Source of the DNA: JARRON01 sp037383845
GTDB taxonomy: Bacteria > Pseudomonadota > Gammaproteobacteria > Steroidobacterales > XN24
Direction: 5' to 3'
Assembly: GCA_037383845.1 (NCBI GenBank)
Contig: JARRON010000015.1
Span: forward strand, 1-62,669
Length of the DNA stretch: 62,669 nucleotides
The position numbers and the translations under genes were made by a program. Of the stretch, positions 7,463 through 15,321 are shown one piece after another (positions within the stretch are counted from its first letter, which is position 1; the number at the start of each line of letters is the position of its first letter). The notes beneath the pieces are model-generated. The model was not told the DNA's origin and searched no databases. It saw nothing but the letters and a program-made list of their open reading frames with translations.

Positions 7463-8283
7463 CGGGCGGCCCGCAACAGCTCGTTGATTCCCACCTTGGC
7501 GCGGGTGGCCGCATCCACCCGCTTCACGATGACCGCGCAGGCCAGGCTGTAGTTCCCGTCAGCCGACGGCAGGCTGCCAGGCACCACCACCGCCCCGGCC
7601 GGGACGCGCCCGTAGGTCACCTCGCCGCTTTCCCGGTCGTAGATGCGGGTGCTCTGGCCGATGAACACTCCCATCGAGATCACAGCACCCTCCTCGACGA
7701 TCACGCCCTCGACGACCTCCGACCGGGCGCCGATGAAACAGTTGTCCTCGATGATGGTGGGGCTGGCCTGCAGCGGTTCCAGTACGCCCCCGATTCCCGC
7801 CCCGCCGGACAGGTGAACGTTGGCCCCGATCTGGGCGCAGGAGCCGACGGTCGCCCAGGTGTCCACCATGGTGCCCGGCCCGATCCACGCGCCAATGTTC
7901 ACGTAGGAGGGCATGAGCACCACGTCCGCGGACACGAAAGCGCCCCGCCTGACGGTGGCGGGCGGGACCACGCGGGCCCCGGCGAGCCGGAAGGCAGTGC
8001 TGTCGTAGCCGGAGTACTTCAGGGCCACCTTGTCCCAGCCCCGGAGGCCGCCCATCTCCACCAGCCGGTTGTCCTCCAGCCGGAAGGACAGGAGCACGGC
8101 CTTCTTCAGCCACTCGTTGACCTGCCAGCGGCCCTCGATCTTCTCCGCGACACGGGCCCGCCCGTCGTCCAGCGCGTCCAGGGCAGCGGCGACCGCCTGG
8201 CGGACCTCCGCAGGGGCGTCCTGGGGTGAAAACTTCTGGCGCTCCTCGAAGGCGGCGTCGATGATTTCCTGCAGTTTATCCAT
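7459..8283 (-). CDS. dapD: Tetrahydrodipicolinate N-succinyltransferase
   Basis: Transfers succinyl from succinyl-CoA to tetrahydrodipicolinate, the first committed step of the succinylase branch of lysine/diaminopimelate synthesis. The 274 residues match the family exactly. After a helical N-terminal domain comes the left-handed beta-helix of hexapeptide repeats, seen in VNIGAWIGPGTMVDTWATVGSCAQIGANVH and beyond. The gene starts 3 nt after dapC ends, so dapC-dapD are co-transcribed, downstream of glnD. It converges with phoU with overlapping stops. Confidence 0.97.
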   Translation of the reverse strand: MDKLQEIIDAAFEERQKFSPQDAPAEVRQAVAAALDALDDGRARVAEKIEGRWQVNEWLKKAVLLSFRLEDNRLVEMGGLRGWDKVALKYSGYDSTAFRLAGARVVPPATVRRGAFVSADVVLMPSYVNIGAWIGPGTMVDTWATVGSCAQIGANVHLSGGAGIGGVLEPLQASPTIIEDNCFIGARSEVVEGVIVEEGAVISMGVFIGQSTRIYDRESGEVTYGRVPAGAVVVPGSLPSADGNYSLACAVIVKRVDAATRAKVGINELLRAAR

Positions 8284-8286
8284 GGG

Positions 8287-9495
8287 TCAGCCTTTCACGC
8301 TGTCGGTGGCTGCGAAGCGAACGATTCGATGGGCGGCCTCGACGCATTCGTCCACGCCTGCCACCAGGGAGACGCGGATCCTGCCGGCTCCCGGATTTCC
8401 ACGGTCCGTATCGCGGGAAAGGTAGCGGCCGGGCAGCACGGTGACGTTCTCCGCGGCGAACAGGTCCCGGGCGAACGCTTCGTCGTCGCCGGGGGTGGCC
8501 AGCCACAGGTAGAAAGCCGCCGGGGGGACCTCCACGTCGAGCGCCTTCTCCAGAACAGGCACCACCCGGGCGAACTTCTCCTGGTAGAGGGCGCGATTGG
8601 CGGCGGCATGCTGGTCGTCATCCCACGCGGGAATGCTGGCCAGCTGGGTCATCTCGGGGACCGCGCAGCCGTGGTACGTCCGGTAGAGCCGGAACCCCGC
8701 CATCAGGGACGCGTCTCCGGCCACGAAGCCCGATCGCAGCCCCGGAACGCTGGAGCGCTTCGACAGGCTGTGGAAAACCACCGCTCGCCGGAAGCTGCGG
8801 TTGCCCGCGGCGAGGCAGGCGGATAACAGGCCCGGCGGCGGATTCGCCTCGTCCAGGTAGATGTCCGCATAGCACTCGTCCGAGGCCACCACGAAATCGT
8901 AGCGCTCGGCAAGCTCCAGGACCCGTGCCAGGGCATCCATGTTCATCACTGCGCCCGTGGGGTTGCCCGGCGTGCAGATGAACAGCAGCCGGCACCGCTG
9001 CCAGACGGACTCGGGCACGGATCCCGGATCCGGCAGGAAGCCGGTCTCCGCCGTGGTGTTGAGGTAAACCGGCTCCGCCCCGGCCAGGAGGGCCGCCCCC
9101 TCGTAGATCTGGTAGAAGGGGTTGGGCATCAGCACCGCCCCCCCGTCCGCCGGGTCGATAAGGGCCTGGACGAAGGAGAACAGCCCTTCCCGCGTGCCGT
9201 TTACCGGCAGGACCATGGTCTCCGGGTCCACCGAGCCCGTGCCCAGGTGGAACCGGCGTTCCAGCCAGCGCGCGCAGGCTGCGCGGAGTGCCGGAAGCCC
9301 GGCGGCCTTGGGGTAGACGCCGAGGCGGTCCAGGTGACCGCAGAGCGCATCACCGACGAAGGCCGGGGGAGGGTGGCGGGGTTCGCCGATGGACAGGGAA
9401 ATGTGGGGCCGGTCCTCCGGGGGGGAAATGCCGGCCTTGAGCGCCTCGAGCCGCTCAAACGGGTAGGGGTGCAGGCGCTGAAGCAGCGGGTTCAT
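8287..9495 (-). CDS. dapC: Succinyldiaminopimelate aminotransferase
   Basis: A PLP-dependent class I/II aminotransferase converting N-succinyl-2-amino-6-ketopimelate to N-succinyl-diaminopimelate, the step between DapD and DapE. The PLP-lysine region HSLSKRSSVPGLRSGF is visible, as are CTPGNPTGA and ASDECYADIY. The ATG at 9495 gives a 402-residue protein starting MNPLLQRLHPYPFERL, a typical DapC N-terminus; the open frame runs 59 codons further into glnD without homology. It lies 17 nt after glnD. Substrate is inferred from its position between glnD and dapD; by fold alone it could be another transaminase. Confidence 0.92.
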   Translation of the reverse strand: MNPLLQRLHPYPFERLEALKAGISPPEDRPHISLSIGEPRHPPPAFVGDALCGHLDRLGVYPKAAGLPALRAACARWLERRFHLGTGSVDPETMVLPVNGTREGLFSFVQALIDPADGGAVLMPNPFYQIYEGAALLAGAEPVYLNTTAETGFLPDPGSVPESVWQRCRLLFICTPGNPTGAVMNMDALARVLELAERYDFVVASDECYADIYLDEANPPPGLLSACLAAGNRSFRRAVVFHSLSKRSSVPGLRSGFVAGDASLMAGFRLYRTYHGCAVPEMTQLASIPAWDDDQHAAANRALYQEKFARVVPVLEKALDVEVPPAAFYLWLATPGDDEAFARDLFAAENVTVLPGRYLSRDTDRGNPGAGRIRVSLVAGVDECVEAAHRIVRFAATDSVKG

Positions 9496-9512
9496 TCGGC
9501 AGCAGGCGGCAG

Positions 9513-12179
9513 CTAGGCTGCCACCTGGTCCAGCCGGTCCATGACGCGGCTTCTTAGGGTTTCCCGCGCGGCCTCGTCCAGGGGTTCCCCGTCGAGTTTC
9601 GTGATGTAGAACACGTCCTCCGCCCGTTCGCCCACGGTCATGATCTTCGCGGCACGAACCGTGACCTCGCACTGGACGAAGGCCTTGCCCACTTCGCAGA
9701 GCAGGCCCGGCCTGTCCCCGGCAACGATCGCCATGACGGTCCGCCGCCCGTCCTGGTCCTCGGAGAAGCTGATCTGGCTGGGCGTGGAGAACATCCGCAC
9801 CTGGCGCGGCGCCTGCCGCCGCACGGTGGGCATCCTGCCTCCGTGCTCCAGGGTGGCCTTGCGGACGGCCGCGTCGATCTGCTCCAGCCGATCATGGTCC
9901 TCGATGGCGGAGCCGTCGTTCTCCAGCACCACGTAGGTGTGGATGTTGCGCCCGTCGCCCATGGGCACGACCCGGGCATCCAGAACGTTCAGCCCCAGCT
10001 CGTCCAGGGCGCCGGTGGCCCGGGCGAAGCTGTGCTGGCCGCTGGCGGTGCAGACCATGACGCTGGTGCCGCCCCGGCCGGTCTGCTGCTCCACGGAAAC
10101 CGCGGAGCTTTCACCCCGGTCGTCGATGGCCGACAGGACCCGCGTGTGCCAGGCGATCTCCTCCGGGGTGTGGCGGAGAAAGTACTCGCCGGAGATTCCG
10201 CTCCAGATCTGTTCGGCCCGCGTGGCCTCGATGCCATCGGAGGCCAGCAGGTGCAGTGCCGCTTCCCGGGTCTCGGCCACCAGTTCCTCGGAATCGATGG
10301 GGGACTCCAGGCCGGCCTGCAGCGCCCGCCGGACCGCCGTGTAGAACTCCTCGAAGAGGGACGCCTTCCAGCTGTTCCACATCTTCGGGTTGGTTCCCCG
10401 GACGTCGGAGACGGTCAGGACGTAGAGATAATCCAGGTGCGTTTCGTCGCCGACGGTGCGGGCGAATTCGGCGACGACCGCGGGGTCGTGGATGTCCCGT
10501 TTCTGGGCGGTCACGGAAAACAGCAGGTGATGGCGCACCAGCCAGGCCACCAGCCGGGCGTCATAGGTGGAGAGTCCGTGCTCCAGGCAGAAGGCTTCGG
10601 CGTCCACCGCGCCCAGCTCGGAGTGATCTCCGCCCCGTCCCTTGGCAATGTCGTGGAACAGCCCCGCCAGGTAGGCCAGGTCGGGCTTGGGCAGCGACTG
10701 CATGATCCGGCTGCACATGGGCAGCTCGTGGTCGAAGCGGGACAGGGCGAGTCGGCGCAGGTTGGACACCACGAACAGGGTGTGAGCGTCCACGGTGTAG
10801 GCGTGGAAGAGGTCGAACTGCATCCTGCCCTCGACCCGGCCGAAAGCGGGAATGTACCGGCCCAGGACCCCGTAGCGGCTCATCCGTCGCAGCTCGTGGG
10901 TGACGCCCTCCGGCGCGCGGATGATGTCCATGAACAGCCGGTGATGGCGGGGATTCTGCCGGAACTCCTCGTCGATCTGGGGCAGGGCCCGCCGGATCAG
11001 GCGGATGGTGTGAGCGCTGACGCCCTTCAGGTCCGGGTGCTGCTGCAGGATCAGGAAAATCTCCAGCAGCGCGGAGGGCGTGCGCTCGAACACTTCCTCC
11101 GAGGTCACCTCCACGAAGTCGTTGCGCACCTGGAAGCGGGCGTTCAGCGCACGCGGGCTGGCCGCCGGATCCAGCAGGATGGCCTCCTCGAACAGCTGCA
11201 GCAGCATCTCGTTCAGCCGGGAAACCTCGGCCGCGGTGCGGTAGTACTTCTGCATGAACTGTTCTACCGCCAGGGTGTAGGTGGCGTCCTCGTAGCCGAA
11301 CATCTCGGCCAGCTTCACCTGGTGGTCGAACAGCAGGCGGTCCTCGCGGCGCCCGGTGATGGTGTGAAGCGCCCAGCGAATCTTCCAGAGGAAATTCTGC
11401 GCGGCGAGCAGCTTCCGGTACTCGTAGTCCGTGAGAAAGCCGTGCTGGGCCAGCTGGTGAAGGGTGCCCGTGCCGAAGTGCCGGCGGGCCACCCAGCAGA
11501 CCACCTGGATGTCCCGCAGGCCGCCGGGGCTGCCCTTGATGTTGGGCTCCAGGTTGTAGGCGGTGTCGTGATACCGGTGGTGTCGCGCCACCTGCTCCGC
11601 CTGCTTGGCCTCGAAGAAGGGCCGGGTTGGCCAGAGCCGCTTCGGTCCGGTGGCCTCCCGCATGGCGTCCAGCAGGCTGCCGGCGCCGTCCAGGAGCCGG
11701 GACTCCATCAGCGTGGTGGCGACCGTAATGTCGTCTTCCGCCTGCCTGGCGCACTCCTCGACGGTCCGCACGCTGTGCCCGACCTCCATGCCGATGTCCC
11801 AAAGGCACGTGAGAAACGCCGAGGCTCGCTCCTCCCACTCGTCTTCCCCGTGCTCCGGCAGCAGCACCATGATGTCGATGTCGGAGCAGGGATGGAGCTC
11901 GCCCCGGCCGTAGCCGCCGACCGCCACCAGCGCCAGCTCGCGGGCCATGTCCCCCAGGTGAAGGCGCCACGCGTGGACCAGGACCGCGTCGATGAGGCGC
12001 GCCCGGTCCCGCACCAGTGCTTCCACCGGTTCGTCGGCCTTGAAACGGCGCTTCAGGGAGGCGTCGCCGGTCTCCAGCACCTCACGAAACACCCTGATGG
12101 CCTCCGGGCCGGGCCCGGTCACGGATTCCAGCCGGTCCAGCCCCTCGGCGCCGGCCTCCGCCCGGACCGCCTGATCCAC
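9513..12179 (-). CDS. glnD: Bifunctional uridylyltransferase/uridylyl-removing enzyme GlnD
   Basis: The glutamine sensor that uridylylates PII proteins under nitrogen limitation and removes UMP when glutamine is plentiful. The 888 residues show all expected parts: a nucleotidyltransferase motif VGGYGRGELHPCSDIDIMV with D100 and D102, an HD-type hydrolase motif (FHDIAKGRGGDHSE) near residue 510, and two C-terminal ACT domains (about 710-790 and 815-885). The start is GTG at 12179, 4 nt after the map stop, so map and glnD are coupled, an order conserved in gammaproteobacteria. Confidence 0.97.
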   Translation of the reverse strand: MDQAVRAEAGAEGLDRLESVTGPGPEAIRVFREVLETGDASLKRRFKADEPVEALVRDRARLIDAVLVHAWRLHLGDMARELALVAVGGYGRGELHPCSDIDIMVLLPEHGEDEWEERASAFLTCLWDIGMEVGHSVRTVEECARQAEDDITVATTLMESRLLDGAGSLLDAMREATGPKRLWPTRPFFEAKQAEQVARHHRYHDTAYNLEPNIKGSPGGLRDIQVVCWVARRHFGTGTLHQLAQHGFLTDYEYRKLLAAQNFLWKIRWALHTITGRREDRLLFDHQVKLAEMFGYEDATYTLAVEQFMQKYYRTAAEVSRLNEMLLQLFEEAILLDPAASPRALNARFQVRNDFVEVTSEEVFERTPSALLEIFLILQQHPDLKGVSAHTIRLIRRALPQIDEEFRQNPRHHRLFMDIIRAPEGVTHELRRMSRYGVLGRYIPAFGRVEGRMQFDLFHAYTVDAHTLFVVSNLRRLALSRFDHELPMCSRIMQSLPKPDLAYLAGLFHDIAKGRGGDHSELGAVDAEAFCLEHGLSTYDARLVAWLVRHHLLFSVTAQKRDIHDPAVVAEFARTVGDETHLDYLYVLTVSDVRGTNPKMWNSWKASLFEEFYTAVRRALQAGLESPIDSEELVAETREAALHLLASDGIEATRAEQIWSGISGEYFLRHTPEEIAWHTRVLSAIDDRGESSAVSVEQQTGRGGTSVMVCTASGQHSFARATGALDELGLNVLDARVVPMGDGRNIHTYVVLENDGSAIEDHDRLEQIDAAVRKATLEHGGRMPTVRRQAPRQVRMFSTPSQISFSEDQDGRRTVMAIVAGDRPGLLCEVGKAFVQCEVTVRAAKIMTVGERAEDVFYITKLDGEPLDEAARETLRSRVMDRLDQVAA

Positions 12180-12183
12180 GGCC

Positions 12184-12951
12184 TCAGACCTCTCCGGAGG
12201 CGCCGAGGGTCAGGACCTCGTGTCCGTCCCCGGTGACCAGGATGGTGTGCTCCCACTGGGCGGAAAGGGAGTGGTCCTTGGTGACCACGGTCCAGCCGTC
12301 CGGGAGCAGCTTCACGTGCCGGCGCCCGGCGTTGACCATGGGCTCGATGGTGAAGGTCATGCCCGCCTTGAGCGCCAGGCCCGTGCCGGGCTGGCCGTAG
12401 TGCAGGACCTGGGGATCCTCGTGGAATTCCCGGCCGATGCCGTGTCCGCAGTACTCGCGGACGACGCTGCAATTGTGGGCTTCCACGTACGCCTGGATGG
12501 CGGCGCCGATGTCCCCCAGGTGGACCCCCGGCGCCACGCGGGAAATGCCGATCCGAAGCGCCTCGCGGGCGATGTCGCTGACGCGGCGGCCCATCACCGG
12601 TGGTTCGCCAACGAAAAACATCCGGCTGGTATCCCCGTGCCATCCGTCCTTGATGACCGTGATGTCGATGTTCAGGATGTCCCCCTTCTTCAGGGCCTTG
12701 TCGCCGGGGATGCCGTGGCACACCACGTGGTTGACGGAGGTGCAGATGGACTTCGGGAAGCCGCGGTAATTGAGCGGGGCAGGGACCGCGTCCTGCACGC
12801 GGGTGATGTACTCGTGGCAGATGGCGTCCAGCTCGCCGGTGGTCACCCCGGGCGCGACGTGCTCGCCGATCATGTCCAGTACCTCGGCGGCCAGTCGGCC
12901 GGCCGTCCGCATACCTTCGATTTCTTCGGGTGTCTTGATGGTCACGCCCAT
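12184..12951 (-). CDS. map: Type I methionine aminopeptidase
   Basis: Removes the initiator methionine from nascent proteins at the ribosome exit. The product is 255 residues, starting MGVTIKTPEEIEGMR, which aligns with E. coli Map MAISIKTPEDIEKMR. Metal-site segments are present, including VCHGIPGDKAL, LNIDITVIKDGWHGDTSRMF, GHGIGREFHE and FTIEPMVN. An in-frame ATG at 13008 would add 19 residues; I prefer 12951 on homology although neither start has a strong ribosome site. It is the first gene of the leftward map-glnD-dapC-dapD unit and is divergent from rpsB. Confidence 0.94.
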   Translation of the reverse strand: MGVTIKTPEEIEGMRTAGRLAAEVLDMIGEHVAPGVTTGELDAICHEYITRVQDAVPAPLNYRGFPKSICTSVNHVVCHGIPGDKALKKGDILNIDITVIKDGWHGDTSRMFFVGEPPVMGRRVSDIAREALRIGISRVAPGVHLGDIGAAIQAYVEAHNCSVVREYCGHGIGREFHEDPQVLHYGQPGTGLALKAGMTFTIEPMVNAGRRHVKLLPDGWTVVTKDHSLSAQWEHTILVTGDGHEVLTLGASGEV

Positions 12952-13051
12952 GGCATCGCCGGTTTCGCCGTCCGGCATCCGTCGCTTGAGTAGGTTGGGG
13001 AATTTCATCCCGTTCAGGTACTTAGCCCCTGCCGGGGTGGCCTGGGGAATA

Positions 13052-13080
13052 TTGTTCGGGCCAGCCCCTTATGGTATAAA
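13052..13080 (+). promoter_or_regulatory. Sigma-70 promoter of rpsB
   Basis: TTGTTC (13052-13057) and TATAAA (13075-13080) are separated by exactly 17 nt. Transcription would start near 13087, leaving a leader of about 130 nt before the rpsB ATG. The flanks are unusually AT-rich for this window. Its -10 overlaps the -10 of the opposing map promoter. Confidence 0.72.
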
Positions 13081-13099
13081 GCGCGCGCCTTATTGGCAA
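13071..13099 (-). promoter_or_regulatory. Candidate sigma-70 promoter of map
   Basis: On the minus strand TTGCCA (13099-13094) and TACCAT (13076-13071) are 17 nt apart. The start would be near 13064, giving a leader of about 110 nt for map. It shares bases with the rpsB -10 element, so the two promoters probably cannot both hold polymerase at once. Confidence 0.5.
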
Positions 13100-13210
13100 T
13101 TCAAAATCCCACACACGCATCGACACGCTCGGCTGGGTGCTGCGACCTGTGATTTTTACAACAGGCGCGGTTGTCGGGTGGGATGCGTGGAGGCCTAACC
13201 CGAGGAGAAC
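13087..13210 (+). promoter_or_regulatory. Structured rpsB mRNA leader
   Basis: The leader can fold with a long-range perfect 8-bp helix, CACGCATC (13114-13121) with GATGCGTG (13182-13189), enclosing a smaller hairpin CCTGT/ACAGG (13146-13150 with 13161-13165, A/T-rich loop). The ribosome site GAGGAGA starts at 13202, just after the outer helix. E. coli S2 represses its own operon by binding the leader, so this fold is a likely autoregulatory target. The pairing is seen; the regulation is inferred. Confidence 0.5.
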
Positions 13211-13215
13211 ACAAC

Positions 13216-14250
13216 ATGGCTTCTATCTCCATGCGCCAGATGCTGGAGGCCGGCGTCCATTTCGGCCATCAGACCCGCTTCTGGAACCCGAAGATGGCTC
13301 CCTACATCTTCGGCGAGCGCAACAAGATCCACATCATCAATCTCGAGAAGACGCTCCCCCTGTACCTGCAGGCCCAGGAGTTCGTCCGCAAGCTTTCCGC
13401 TGACGGCGGGCGCCTGCTGTTCGTGGGCACCAAGCGGGCGGCCCGGGAGGCAGTGCACCGGGAGGCTGAGCGCTGCAGCATGCCTTTCGTGAGCTATCGC
13501 TGGCTCGGCGGCATGCTGACCAACTACAAGACGGTCCGGCAGAGCATCAAGCGCCTCACCGACCTGGAGGCCATGGAGGAGGACGGCACCTTCGAGAGCC
13601 TCTCCAAGAAGGAGGTCCTCGGCCTTCGCCGGGAGATGGACAAGCTGGAGCGCAGCCTGGGCGGCATCAAGGACATGGGCGCGCTGCCCGATGCCCTGTT
13701 CATCATCGACATCGAGCACGAGCGCATCGCTCTTGCCGAGGCCAACAAGCTGGGTATCCCCGTCGTGGCCGTGGTGGACACCAACTGCTCGCCGGAGGGC
13801 GTGGACTACGTGATCCCCGGCAACGACGATGCCATGCGCGCCATCCAGCTGTATGCCGCCGGCATCGCCGAATCGGTGCTCGAGGGCAAGGCCTCCATTC
13901 CTGAGGTGCCCGAGGGCGAGGACGACTTCGTCGAGGTGGACGACAAGGCGGGAAGCTCCGCCGGAAGCCGCCGCGCGTCGGCCGGCCGGACCCGCGCCCC
14001 GCGCAAGGCGCCTGCGGCGGAGGATGCCAAGGCCGTCGGTGCCGAGGCGGCCGAGGTGACTGCGGCGGAATCGAACGCTGCCCGGGCGGAATCCGAAGGC
14101 GAGCAGGAATCTGCCGCCGAGGCTGCCGAAGAAGTCAAGCCCGAGGCTGCGAAGCCGGAAGAGACCGAGTCCACCGCGCCCGTCGAGGAGCTCGCCAAGG
14201 CCGGGGCCGAGGGCGAGGCCGAGGCCGACAAGAAGCCGGCCAGCAGCTGA
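13216..14250 (+). CDS. rpsB: 30S ribosomal protein S2 with long acidic C-terminal tail
   Basis: An essential small-subunit protein, with an S2 core over residues 1 to about 235 (MASISMRQMLEAGVHFGHQTRFWNPKM, VSYRWLGGMLTNYKT, VVAVVDTNCSPEGVDYVIPG). The ATG at 13216 has GAGGAGA close upstream and matches the E. coli N-terminus; an earlier ATG at 13171 would add 15 unrelated residues. The total is 344 residues against about 241 in E. coli. From about residue 236 there is a roughly 109-residue low-complexity tail rich in Ala, Glu, Lys and Ser with a basic patch (SRRASAGRTRAPRKAP). It is first in the rpsB-tsf operon. Confidence 0.96.
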   Translation: MASISMRQMLEAGVHFGHQTRFWNPKMAPYIFGERNKIHIINLEKTLPLYLQAQEFVRKLSADGGRLLFVGTKRAAREAVHREAERCSMPFVSYRWLGGMLTNYKTVRQSIKRLTDLEAMEEDGTFESLSKKEVLGLRREMDKLERSLGGIKDMGALPDALFIIDIEHERIALAEANKLGIPVVAVVDTNCSPEGVDYVIPGNDDAMRAIQLYAAGIAESVLEGKASIPEVPEGEDDFVEVDDKAGSSAGSRRASAGRTRAPRKAPAAEDAKAVGAEAAEVTAAESNAARAESEGEQESAAEAAEEVKPEAAKPEETESTAPVEELAKAGAEGEAEADKKPASS

Positions 14251-14301
14251 ACCGCGACCCGCGTCGTCTGAGCGCCGCGGAACAGGACAGAAATTCCGGT
14301 C

Positions 14302-14321
14302 CGGCCGGGGCTGCCCGGCCG
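14302..14321 (+). terminator. Intergenic rpsB-tsf hairpin
   Basis: CGGCCGGG (14302-14309) pairs perfectly with CCCGGCCG (14314-14321) around a 4-nt loop, and a short TTTT occurs at 14333-14336. In E. coli a hairpin between rpsB and tsf reduces readthrough; this could act likewise as a weak attenuator. It lacks an adjacent U-run. Confidence 0.4.
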
Positions 14322-14350
14322 CACCGCTCAAGTTTTCGAGGTAGATACCC

Positions 14351-15229
14351 ATGAGTATTTCCGCATCTCTGGTCAAGGAGCTCCGTGAGCGCACCGGCGC
14401 TGGCATGATGGAGTGCAAAAAGGCCCTGGTTTCGACGGAAGGCGACCTGGAGGCCGCCGTCGAGCTGATGCGCAAGGAAGGCCTGGCCAAGGCCGACAAG
14501 AAGGCCGGCCGGGTGGCCGCCGAGGGCATGGTGGCCCTGGAGCTCGCCGACGACGGCCGCACCGGCGCCCTGGTGGAGGTCAATTCCGAGACCGACTTCG
14601 TCGCTGGTGGCGACGACTTCAAGGACTTCGCGGCGAACGTCGCCCGGGTCGCCCTGGCCAGCCGGCCGGGCAGCCTGGAAGAGCTGCTGGAGGCGCGCAT
14701 GGACGACGGCAGCACCGTCGAGGAGGCCCGGCGGGCCCTGGTCGCCAAGATCGGCGAAAATATCGGCGTTCGCCGTTTTGCCCTCGTGGAGTCGTCGGAC
14801 CGGATCGGCGCCTACGTTCACGGCAGTCGGATCGGTGTGCTGGTGGCGATCACCGGCGGGGACGCCGCCCTGGCCAAGGACATCGCCATGCACGTGGCCG
14901 CTTCCCGCCCGGAGTACATCACCGAGGCAGACGTTCCCGCCGAGCACCTGGCCAAGGAGCGGGAGATTCTCACCGAGCAGGCCCAGCGGGAAGGCAAGCC
15001 GGCCGAGATCGTCGCCAAGATGGTGGAAGGCCGGCTGCGGAAGCAGCTCGGCGAGATGACGCTGGTCGGCCAGCCCTTCGTCAAGGACCCCGACATCACC
15101 GTGGGCAAGCTGCTCTCCGACGCCGGCGCCCAGGTGGCTACTGTCGTCCGGTTCGAGGTGGGCGAGGGTATTGAGAAGAAGGCAGACAACTTCGTCGAGG
15201 AAGTCATGGCCCAGGTGCGTGGTGCCTAG
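14351..15229 (+). CDS. tsf: Elongation factor Ts
   Basis: The nucleotide-exchange factor that releases GDP from EF-Tu. The 292 residues begin MSISASLVKELRERTGAGMM, the conserved N-terminal domain, followed by VEVNSETDFVAGG, the EF-Tu-contacting segment. Length and sequence are typical of gammaproteobacteria. GAGG lies about 9 nt upstream. It follows rpsB by 100 nt and is followed by a good intrinsic terminator, so rpsB-tsf forms its own unit. Confidence 0.97.
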   Translation: MSISASLVKELRERTGAGMMECKKALVSTEGDLEAAVELMRKEGLAKADKKAGRVAAEGMVALELADDGRTGALVEVNSETDFVAGGDDFKDFAANVARVALASRPGSLEELLEARMDDGSTVEEARRALVAKIGENIGVRRFALVESSDRIGAYVHGSRIGVLVAITGGDAALAKDIAMHVAASRPEYITEADVPAEHLAKEREILTEQAQREGKPAEIVAKMVEGRLRKQLGEMTLVGQPFVKDPDITVGKLLSDAGAQVATVVRFEVGEGIEKKADNFVEEVMAQVRGA

Positions 15230-15263
15230 CTCCTCCCGCAGGCCTGAAATGAGGTAATCTACG

Positions 15264-15292
15264 GAACCCCGCAGCCACGCGGGGTTCTTTTT
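15264..15292 (+). terminator. Rho-independent terminator after tsf
   Basis: GAACCCCGC (15264-15272) and GCGGGGTTC (15279-15287) form a perfect 9-bp stem with a 6-nt loop, directly followed by TTTTT (15288-15292). This is the best intrinsic terminator in the window. It ends only 29 nt before the likely pyrH start. Confidence 0.88.
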
Positions 15293-15321
15293 GCATGAAC
15301 ACTTCTCCCGACGGGGGCGAA

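Noticed and set aside
9843..12236. 797-codon open frame on the plus strand opposite glnD
   Set aside because: Complementary to glnD throughout, His/Gly/Val-rich composition typical of antisense frames, no domain; glnD is fully supported by its motifs.
13921..14250. Separate gene fused to rpsB
   Set aside because: The tail is low-complexity Ala/Glu/Lys sequence with no domain; there is no internal ribosome site or start that would suggest a second gene.
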